From Cyanobium gracile PCC 6307 (GTDB lineage: Bacteria > Cyanobacteriota > Cyanobacteriia > PCC-6307 > Cyanobiaceae): 64,000 bases of DNA. Under the pieces are notes generated by a model. It worked only from the letters and a program-made list of their open reading frames with translations. It had not been told where the DNA came from and searched no databases. The first letter of the stretch is position 1. Each line of letters begins with the position of its first letter. The stretch lies in the NCBI RefSeq assembly GCF_000316515.1, contig NC_019675.1, forward strand, positions 3,036,001 to 3,100,000, given 5' to 3'. A program made the position numbers and the translations under genes. Of this stretch, positions 58,009 through 64,000 are shown piece by piece.

Positions 58009-58782
58009 TCAGGCCATCGGCTCCGCCAGCAGGCCGGTGAGATCCTCGCTGCCGAACACCTGGCGATAGGCGGCCGTGCTGGTGCACAGGACCACGGGCA
58101 CCGCCACCAGCAGCCCCACGAAGCAGGCCAGCAGGCCCACCAGCACGATGGCGAATTCCACCAGGGCCAGCAGCAGCACCGAGCCCCACTGGGGATCGAG
58201 CAGGGTGCGGCCCCGGGTGATGGAGTCGATCGGTCCGCGGCCCTCCAGCAGGGCGATCTGGGCCAGGAACTTCTGGTTCACCGCCAGGTAGATCAGCACC
58301 GTGAAGGCCGCCAGGAAGGGCAGCACGGCCAGGATCTGGTTGAGCTGGGCGGCGGCGACCCCCACCAGGGCCGCCACCATCAGGATCGCGATCATCAGGA
58401 TCCCCAGGGCCAGGCCGTTGCGGAACAGCCGCCAGCTGGCCTGCCCGTCCCAGCGGGTGAAGGTGCCCAGGGCCGGCTTGCCGCCCGAGAGGGCGCTCCA
58501 GGCGCCGCGGACCAGGCCCGTGGTGCTCCACAGGCTCACCAGCACGCTCAGGATCGAGCCCACCACCAGGCGGATCGCCTGCACCGTCGTGATCACGGCG
58601 GCTTCGTCGGGGTCCACCTGGCCCTGGATCAACGAGCAGACGCTGCTCAGCACTCCGGCCAGCAGGGTGAAGCCGATGAACACCCAGGGGGCCCGGGCGA
58701 AGGCCCCCCAGCCTTCCTTCACGGCCTCGATCACCTTCAGGGAGGATCCGCCACTGGGATCCTGCATCAGAGACACGGCCAT
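58009..58782 (-). CDS. Multi-pass membrane protein of unknown function
   Basis: No named family identified; the layout resembles DUF975 or GPDPase-membrane-domain proteins. The 257 residues (ATG at 58782) show an N-terminal SLKVIEAVKEGWGAFARAPWVF helix followed by about six TM segments: WVFIGFTLLAGVLSSVC, AIRLVVGSILSVLVSLW, ALGILMIAILMVAALVGVAA, ILAVLPFLAAFTVLIYLAV, SVLLLALVEFAIVLVGLLAC and VGLLVAVPVVLCTSTAAYR. A conserved-looking DSITRGRTLL stretch lies between the fourth and fifth. The gene lies just downstream of the kdp signalling genes on the same strand, but a 100-bp gap argues against read-through. Confidence 0.75.
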   Translation of the reverse strand: MAVSLMQDPSGGSSLKVIEAVKEGWGAFARAPWVFIGFTLLAGVLSSVCSLIQGQVDPDEAAVITTVQAIRLVVGSILSVLVSLWSTTGLVRGAWSALSGGKPALGTFTRWDGQASWRLFRNGLALGILMIAILMVAALVGVAAAQLNQILAVLPFLAAFTVLIYLAVNQKFLAQIALLEGRGPIDSITRGRTLLDPQWGSVLLLALVEFAIVLVGLLACFVGLLVAVPVVLCTSTAAYRQVFGSEDLTGLLAEPMA

Positions 58783-58882
58783 GGCTCGGGGTGGAGTTGC
58801 CGGGACACTAGGCAGCGCCTGACGGGCGGCCACCCCATCGGTGCGAAGCGTTGCATGGGCTGCGGGCGCGGTGGATCCGCGA

Positions 58883-59509
58883 TCAGTCCGGATCCAGGAA
58901 CTTCAGCACCGCCTGTGTGCGATTGCTCACCTGCAGCTTCTGGAAGATGGTGTGCAGGTACACCCTCACCGTCCCGGTGCCCAGGCCGAGACTGTCCGCG
59001 ATCTGGCGGTTGGTGAGACCGCCGGCCATGGCCGCCAGCACCTCCCGCTCCCGTGGCGTCAGCAACGCCAGGGATCCCTCCGGATCGCCGGCGGCGTCAG
59101 TGGTGTCTCGGCTGCGCAGGGCCCGGGTGGCGGAGCGGTCCCACCAGCTGGCCCCCTGCGCGACGCTGGTCAGGGCGGTTGCCAGCTGCTCCAGGGCTTC
59201 GGCCTTGTGGAGATAGCCGCTGGCGCCGGCGTCCCACAGCCGCTGCACCCAGCGACCGTCGTCCTGGCTGGTCAGGACCAGAACCGGCAGGTCGTGGGCG
59301 GCGCTGATCCGCCGGCAGGTCTCCAGCCCCCCCAGCCCGGGCAGGCCGATGTCGAGCACCACCACATCGGCCGGGGCCGCCGCCAGGGCCTCCAGGCCCT
59401 GCTCGCCATCGCTGACCGCCCGCACGACGGTGACCGCCGGCAGGCGCAGCAGGTACGCCTCGATCCCCACCCGGAACGCTTCGTCGTCCTCGATCAGCAG
59501 CACCCGCAT
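58883..59509 (-). CDS. NarL/LuxR-family response regulator of the kdp locus
   Basis: DNA-binding response regulator. The 208 residues have a receiver domain with phosphoacceptor Asp53 (VVVLDIGLPG), acidic pocket IEDDE, switch Thr (VLVLTSQ) and Lys (YLHKAEAL), then a LuxR-type HTH (about 148-205; LTPREREVLAAMAGGLTNRQIADSL, quoted in part). Its start overlaps the stop of the upstream histidine kinase (TGATG), so they are a co-translated pair. KdpE is normally OmpR-family, so a NarL-type partner at a kdp locus is unusual. Confidence 0.92.
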   Translation of the reverse strand: MRVLLIEDDEAFRVGIEAYLLRLPAVTVVRAVSDGEQGLEALAAAPADVVVLDIGLPGLGGLETCRRISAAHDLPVLVLTSQDDGRWVQRLWDAGASGYLHKAEALEQLATALTSVAQGASWWDRSATRALRSRDTTDAAGDPEGSLALLTPREREVLAAMAGGLTNRQIADSLGLGTGTVRVYLHTIFQKLQVSNRTQAVLKFLDPD

Positions 59510-60546
59510 CAGCCTGGCGGTGTCTCCAGCGGCAGTCGCACCTCGATGCTGGCCCCGCCGGCAGGCAGGTTGCTGGCCCGGATGCTGCCGCCGTGGGCTT
59601 CGGTGATCTGCCGCGACAGGTAGAGCCCGAGTCCGCTGCCCCGCAGCTCCGGATCGCTCTGGTAGAAGCGCTCGAACAGGTGCGGCAGGCTCGCGTCGGA
59701 GAAACCCCGGCCCCGGTCGCTGACGGTGACCACCGCCTGGCCCTGCTGCCTCTGCAGGTCGAGCCAGACGCGTTCGCCCCGCAGGCTGTGGTTGACGGCA
59801 TTGAGCAGCAGGTTCTCCAGCAGGCGGCGGAGGCCTCCGGGATCCCCCGGCAGGGTGAGGGGGCGCGGCCCGGAGGGTTGGAGCTGGATCAGGGCCACGG
59901 ACCGCTCGCGGGCGATCGGACCCACGGCCTCGATCGCCTCGGCGGCGAGGCGCCCCAGGTCGCAGGTCTCCGGCTGCAGGCAGAGGCCCTCCTGGTCGGC
60001 GCGGAACAGCCGCAGCAGGTCCTCGATCAGCCGCAGGCTTCGCTCCTGGCTGGCGAGAATGGCGTCGATGCCGCGCTCGAGCAGGCCCCCCGGGCTCGGA
60101 CGCGCCTCAAGCTCCATCATCCGGGCGGTGGCGATCGTCCCCAGCACGGGGGTCTTGAGGTCGTGGGCGAGGGTGGCGATCATGTCCCGGCGCAGATCCG
60201 CCTGGGCCAGCCGCACCTCCAGATCCACCTGCTGGCGCACCAGGTGGCGGTTGTGCAGGCACAGGAAGGTGGTCACCGTCAGGGCCAGGCAGACGAGCAG
60301 GCGATCCACAAGCACCGCCCTCCACTCGGGATCCGGCTCCGGCACCGCCAGATTCGCAAGGGTCAGCCCGCAGCAGAGCGCCAGGAAGGTGAGGGCGTCG
60401 CGGCGGCCGCGCTGGGGCGCCCCGATCACCAGCGGGATCACGTACAGATAGCCGAAGACGATGTGGGGCGGCGTGGCCAGCTCCACCAGCAGGATCAGGC
60501 CGGTGAGGGCCCAGAGCGCCCCGGGGAATCGGACCACCCGGCTCAC
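59509..60546 (-). CDS. Membrane histidine kinase of the kdp locus
   Basis: The 345 residues contain about four N-terminal membrane segments (about 7-105; e.g. LWALTGLILLVELATPP, YLYVIPLVIGAP, LTFLALCCGLTLANLAV, LLVCLALTVTTFLCL), then HisKA with the phosphoacceptor His in TLAHDLKTPVLGT, and an HATPase domain with LENLLLNAVNHS (N box), VSDRGRGFSD (G1) and GSGLGLYLSRQ (G2). A KdpD would carry these C-terminal domains in the same chain as its N-terminal domain; here they are separate proteins. The start GTG overlaps the KdpD-N stop (GTGA) and the stop overlaps the response regulator start. Confidence 0.92.
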   Translation of the reverse strand: MSRVVRFPGALWALTGLILLVELATPPHIVFGYLYVIPLVIGAPQRGRRDALTFLALCCGLTLANLAVPEPDPEWRAVLVDRLLVCLALTVTTFLCLHNRHLVRQQVDLEVRLAQADLRRDMIATLAHDLKTPVLGTIATARMMELEARPSPGGLLERGIDAILASQERSLRLIEDLLRLFRADQEGLCLQPETCDLGRLAAEAIEAVGPIARERSVALIQLQPSGPRPLTLPGDPGGLRRLLENLLLNAVNHSLRGERVWLDLQRQQGQAVVTVSDRGRGFSDASLPHLFERFYQSDPELRGSGLGLYLSRQITEAHGGSIRASNLPAGGASIEVRLPLETPPG

Positions 60547-61637
60547 GGCTCCGCGTCGGCGCCGGGCGCCGTGGTGTCGGAGATCAGGTGCAGATCGATG
60601 CTGAGCCCCCGCAGCAGCTGCTGCAGCCGCTCCGAGATCGGCCGACGCAGCAGCACCTGCCAGCGGGAGCGCAGCGTCTGCCCCAGCACGATCTGCGTGA
60701 TGCGCCGCTCCCGTGCCACCCGGGCGATGGTGCCGAGCACGTCGCTGCTCTCGATGCGCAGGAAGGTGCCGCCCACGTCCTGGCACAGGGTGGCGCAGGC
60801 TTCGAGCCGCAGGGTCTCCTGCCGGCTGAGGAAGCGGCCGGGATCCTGGATGGTGAGGGCCAGCAGCGGCGCGTCCATGGTGCTGGCCAGGCGGGCGGCG
60901 CGGCGCAGCAGCCGCGTCGCGCTCGGATAGGCCGACACGCACACCATCACCCGCTCCCGCAGGCCCGCCGCCGTGGGCTCCTCCTCCTCCACCCGGTCGG
61001 CCACCTCCCGCAGCGACAGCTCCCGCAGGGCCACCAGGTGGCGGCGCTGGAAGAAGTTGGCCAGCGCCTGGGGGACCTTCTCCGGGGCGTACACCTTGCC
61101 CTCCTTCAGCCGCTCCTGGAGGGTCTCGGGGGTGACGTCCACCAGGACCACCTCGTCGGCCTGCTCCAGCACCCGGTTGGGGATCCGCTCGCGCACCACC
61201 ACCCCGGTGAGCTCGGCCACCAGATCGTTGAGGCTCTCCAGGTGCTGGATGTTGAGGGTGGAGTACACATCCAGACCGGACAGCAACAGCGCCTCCACGT
61301 CCTGCCAGCGCTTCTTGCGTTCGCTGCCGGGGATGTTGGTGTGGGCCAGCTCGTCCACCAGCACCAGCTGGGGCCGGCGCTCCAGCACGGCGGCCACGTC
61401 CAGCTCCTCCAGGGTCACCCCCTGGTAGAGCAGTTGCTTGCGCGGCACCTGCTCCAGGCCCTCGGCCTGGCGGATGGTCTCCTGGCGGCCGTGGGTCTCC
61501 AGCAGGCCGATCACCACGTCGGTGCCCTCCTTGAGCAGCTCCCGGCCTTCCTGGAGCATGCGGCAGGTCTTGCCCACGCCCGGCGCCATGCCGATGAACA
61601 CCTTGTGGCGGCCCCGGCCGCGGCTGGAACGGATCAA
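60543..61637 (-). CDS. kdpD: KdpD N-terminal domain protein (stand-alone)
   Basis: The 364 residues comprise only the cytoplasmic N-terminal KdpD domain: the P-loop IGMAPGVGKTCRML (about 15-28), VLVDELAHTN and the signature SERKKRWQDVEALL, then a universal-stress-like domain (about 230-355; MVCVSAYPSATRLL, LGQTLRSRWQVLL). No membrane segment, HisKA or HATPase follows. Short KdpD proteins are known in some cyanobacteria, where they act without a kinase domain. Here a separate histidine kinase starts within its stop codon. The TTG start at 61637 overlaps kdpC (TTGA). Confidence 0.92.
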   Translation of the reverse strand: MIRSSRGRGRHKVFIGMAPGVGKTCRMLQEGRELLKEGTDVVIGLLETHGRQETIRQAEGLEQVPRKQLLYQGVTLEELDVAAVLERRPQLVLVDELAHTNIPGSERKKRWQDVEALLLSGLDVYSTLNIQHLESLNDLVAELTGVVVRERIPNRVLEQADEVVLVDVTPETLQERLKEGKVYAPEKVPQALANFFQRRHLVALRELSLREVADRVEEEEPTAAGLRERVMVCVSAYPSATRLLRRAARLASTMDAPLLALTIQDPGRFLSRQETLRLEACATLCQDVGGTFLRIESSDVLGTIARVARERRITQIVLGQTLRSRWQVLLRRPISERLQQLLRGLSIDLHLISDTTAPGADAEP

Positions 61638-62206
61638 GGCACCAGCTGGTCGAGGGCGAGGTTGAAGGCCAGCACGTTCACCAGCGGCGGCCGGGCCAGG
61701 CCGAGCAGCGGCCGGTGGCTCTGGCGCTCCAGCAGGGCCTCCAGCCGGTCGGGTGGCAGCCGGCGGGCGGCGGCGATCCGCGGCAGCTGCTGCCGGGCCG
61801 CCTCCAGGCTGATGTCGGGGTCGAGCCCCGACCCGGAACTGGTGAGCAGATCGGCGGCCGGCCTGGCCACGCCCCGGCCACCCCAGGCGGCGGCCTCCGC
61901 CGCGACCCGCTGGGCCAGGGCGGGGTTGCCGGGGGCCAGGTTGCTGGGGCCTGAGCTGGGGGGATCGCCACCGCCGTAGGCCACGGCGCTGGGCCGGCCC
62001 TGCAGGTAGCGATCACCGGTGAAGGCCTGGCCGATCAGGGCCGAGCCCACCACGCGCCCATCGACGCGCACCAGGCTCCCCTCGGCCTGCCGGGGGGCGG
62101 CGATGCGGGCCAGTCCGAGCATCGGCAGGGTAATCACCACGACGGTGAGCAGCCAGAGCACCAGGGTGAGGCGCAGGCCCTGGCCGAGGCGGGAAAGGGC
62201 GTTCAT
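61634..62206 (-). CDS. kdpC: Potassium-transporting ATPase subunit KdpC
   Basis: Stabilising subunit of the KdpFABC pump. The 190 residues have one N-terminal membrane helix (LTLVLWLLTVVVITLPMLGL, about 13-32) and a periplasmic domain with GSALIGQAFTGDRYLQGRPSA (quoted in part), SSGSGLDPDISLEAARQQLPRI, and the C-terminal VNVLAFNLALDQL segment. All are typical of KdpC. The start overlaps the previous small ORF by one base (TGATG) and the end overlaps kdpD by 4 nt. Confidence 0.96.
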   Translation of the reverse strand: MNALSRLGQGLRLTLVLWLLTVVVITLPMLGLARIAAPRQAEGSLVRVDGRVVGSALIGQAFTGDRYLQGRPSAVAYGGGDPPSSGPSNLAPGNPALAQRVAAEAAAWGGRGVARPAADLLTSSGSGLDPDISLEAARQQLPRIAAARRLPPDRLEALLERQSHRPLLGLARPPLVNVLAFNLALDQLVP

Positions 62207-62394
62207 CAGAATTTCTCCGGGCGGACCATGGCGGTGAACAGATAGGCCGAGAGGGCCAGGGTGACGCTGATCAGCAGGGCCAGGGCATGGCTCTGGAGGC
62301 TGTCCAGGCGGCCCCGCTGCAGGGGGGCGAGCAGCACGGTGCCGGTGGCGAGCAGCAGGGGCAGCCAGAACAGCGGTCGCTTGAGCAGAACCAT
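62206..62394 (-). CDS. kdpF: KdpF-like small membrane subunit
   Basis: A 62-residue protein with two hydrophobic segments (about 8-24 and 38-55). The C-terminus ALSAYLFTAMVRPEKF resembles the KdpF signature YLxxALLRPExF. It overlaps kdpC (TGATG) and lies 91 nt downstream of kdpB, so in B-F-C order. The extra N-terminal segment makes it longer than E. coli KdpF (29 residues). The position and motif give a good, but not certain, call. Confidence 0.8.
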   Translation of the reverse strand: MVLLKRPLFWLPLLLATGTVLLAPLQRGRLDSLQSHALALLISVTLALSAYLFTAMVRPEKF

Positions 62395-62485
62395 CGGGAA
62401 GGGAGCGCAGCGGTGGAGGGGAGGAAGGGAAGCGGAAGTCGGAAAGCAGAGACGCCGATGGCGGGAGGGCGCGGTCCCGGCCGGC

Positions 62486-64000
62486 TCAGAGGAGCCGCAG
62501 GGCGCCGATCGCCAGATCGATCACCTTGATGCCCACGAAGGGGGTGACCACGCCCCCGAGGCCGTAAAGAAAAAGGTTGCGCCGCAGCAGCTGGTCGGCG
62601 CTGAGGGGCCGGAACTCCACCCCCTTCAGGGCCAGGGGCACCAGGGCCGGGATGATCAGGGCGTTGAACACCATCGCCGAGAGGATCGCCGATTGGGGAC
62701 TGGCCAGGCCCATCAGGTTGAGCGGCCCCAGCCCCACCCCGGCGAACAGGGCCGGCAGGATCGCGAAGTACTTGGCCACGTCGTTGGCCAGGGAGAAGGT
62801 GGTCAGGGCGCCGCGGGTGATCAGCAGCTGCTTGCCGATCGTCACGATGTCGATGAGCTTGGTGGGATCGCTGTCGAGATCCACCATGTTCGCCGCCTCC
62901 TTGGCGGCCTGGGTGCCGGAGTTCATGGCCACGCCCACGTTGGCCTGGGCCAGGGCCGGGGCATCGTTGGAGCCGTCGCCGGTCATGGCCACGAGCTTGC
63001 CGAGCTTCTGCTCCCGGTCGATCACGGCGATCTTGTCCTCGGGGGTCGCCTTGGCGATGAAGTCGTCGACACCCGCCTCCCGGGCGATGACACCGGCGGT
63101 GATCGGGTTGTCGCCGGTGAGCATCACGGTGCGGATGCCCATGCGGCGCAGCTGGTCGAAGCGCTCGCGGATCCCCGGCTTGATGATGTCCTTGAGGTAG
63201 ATGACGCCGAGGATGGTGTTGCCGCGGCAGGCCGCCAGGGGGGTGCCGCCGAGCCGTGACACCTGCTCGTAGGCCCCGTCGAGGTCGTCTGGGACGGTGC
63301 CGCCGCGGGAGCGCACGAACCCCTTGATGGCGTCGACGGCCCCCTTGCGGAATTCGATCCCGGCGGGATCGTCGCTGCCGCTCATGCGGGTGCGGGCCGA
63401 GAACTCCAGGCCCGTGGCCCGCTCCGCCGTGAAGGGCAGAACGGCGCCGCGCTGTTCCGCCAGGCGCACGATCGATCGCCCTTCGGGGGTCTGGTCGAAG
63501 CAGCTGGCCGCCAGGGCCACCTCCGCCAGTTCCGCCTCCCGGTGGCCGCCCACTGGCAGGAACTCCTCCGCCAGCCGGTTGCCGAGGGTGATGGTGCCCG
63601 TCTTGTCGAGCACCAGGGTGTTGATGTCGCCGCAGGCTTCCACGGCCCGGCCGGAGGTGGCGATCACGTTGAACTGGGCCACCCGGTCCATGCCGGCGAT
63701 GCCGATCGCCGACAGCAGGCCGCCGATGGTGGTGGGGATCAGGGCCACCAGCAGCGCCACCAGGGTCACCACCGGGGTGGGTTCCTGGAGGTAGGCGGCC
63801 AGGGGCGGCAGGGTGGCCACGGCGATCAGGAACACCTGGGTGAGCACCGCCAGCAGCACCGTCAGGGCGATCTCGTTGGGCGTCTTGGTGCGCTCGGCCC
63901 CCTCCACGAGGGCGATCATCCGGTCGATGAAGCCCTTGCCCGGATCGGCGCTGATGCGGATGGTGAGCTGGTCGGAGAGGATCCGGGTGCCGCCCGTCAC
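62486..64000 (-). CDS. kdpB: Potassium-transporting ATPase subunit KdpB (5' end outside window)
   Basis: Catalytic P-type ATPase subunit of Kdp. The visible 504 residues begin inside the actuator region ([18 protein letters not shown]) and contain the phosphorylation motif [13 protein letters not shown], the [10 protein letters not shown] nucleotide-binding segment (usual KGA), the [10 protein letters not shown] and [20 protein letters not shown] hinge, and the membrane segments around [18 protein letters not shown]. About the first 190 residues of a normal KdpB (roughly 680-700) lie past the window end. Confidence 0.96.
   Translation of the reverse strand: MTGGTRILSDQLTIRISADPGKGFIDRMIALVEGAERTKTPNEIALTVLLAVLTQVFLIAVATLPPLAAYLQEPTPVVTLVALLVALIPTTIGGLLSAIGIAGMDRVAQFNVIATSGRAVEACGDINTLVLDKTGTITLGNRLAEEFLPVGGHREAELAEVALAASCFDQTPEGRSIVRLAEQRGAVLPFTAERATGLEFSARTRMSGSDDPAGIEFRKGAVDAIKGFVRSRGGTVPDDLDGAYEQVSRLGGTPLAACRGNTILGVIYLKDIIKPGIRERFDQLRRMGIRTVMLTGDNPITAGVIAREAGVDDFIAKATPEDKIAVIDREQKLGKLVAMTGDGSNDAPALAQANVGVAMNSGTQAAKEAANMVDLDSDPTKLIDIVTIGKQLLITRGALTTFSLANDVAKYFAILPALFAGVGLGPLNLMGLASPQSAILSAMVFNALIIPALVPLALKGVEFRPLSADQLLRRNLFLYGLGGVVTPFVGIKVIDLAIGALRLL

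Overview
This window is GC-rich chromosome from a unicellular cyanobacterium. The gene content points to the alpha-picocyanobacteria (Synechococcus/Cyanobium type). It has PsbV, the PSII-associated S4 protein, plant-type ferredoxin PetF, the FTR variable subunit, PSRP-3/Ycf65, the cyanobacterial omega subunit, DUF1818 and DUF2811 proteins, and a complete kaiA-kaiB-kaiC clock locus. The full-length KaiA argues against most Prochlorococcus. Genes are very tightly packed: many neighbours overlap by 1-4 nt (ATGA, GTGA, TTGA, TGATG), and few intergenic gaps exceed 250 bp.

Layout. 1-5.7 kb (minus): an uncharacterised exported protein, purC, the Omp85/BamA outer-membrane assembly factor, lpxC and the start of fabZ (lipid A branch). 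5.75-9.2 kb (plus): purD and the NblS/Hik33 stress and light sensor kinase. 9.2-12 kb (minus): kaiA-kaiB-kaiC. 12.2-15.4 kb: rplU-rpmA, a queuosine-precursor transporter, truB, yebC. 15.4-19.2 kb: SpoIID-domain protein plus nagB-type deaminase, rnz, psbV with a strong terminator. 19.3-22.7 kb (minus): a small Cys-rich ORF, petF, prmA, serA. 22.8-27.7 kb: membrane protein, S4 protein, tRNA-Val(GAC), murD, EVE protein, DUF2811, DUF1818, rpoZ. 27.8-37.6 kb: Hsp70-like protein, TPR-like membrane protein, ftrV, pyrR, gpmI, secG, Tat-signalled msrB, radical SAM protein, groES-groEL under a CIRCE operator. 37.9-40.9 kb: atpD, atpC and a rhomboid-like membrane protein.

The most distinctive region is 40.9-47.7 kb. 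A penicillin-binding protein with an N-terminal FHA domain is divergently transcribed, across only 59 bp, from an overlapping five-gene run: small membrane protein, FHA membrane protein, protein kinase with zinc ribbon, TerY-like vWA protein, and membrane-anchored PP2C phosphatase. I read this as a phosphorylation module (kinase writer, PP2C eraser, FHA readers, vWA adaptor) that may control peptidoglycan synthesis. It resembles the vWA/PP2C/kinase triads known from Ter-type systems, but here it is joined to a cell-wall synthase.

47.7-57.8 kb holds a transaldolase-family enzyme, PSRP-3, a HAD phosphatase whose first catalytic motif precedes any ATG/GTG/TTG, aminopeptidase P, a CNNM/CorC protein, a GTPase with a probable 1-base frameshift in a C run, nadD, nadE, alanine dehydrogenase and a methyltransferase. 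58-64 kb is a Kdp potassium locus (kdpB partial, kdpF-like, kdpC). Its KdpD sensor is split: the KdpD N-terminal domain stands alone, followed by a separate membrane histidine kinase and a NarL-type rather than OmpR-type response regulator. The window edges cut fabZ (3' end) and kdpB (5' end).
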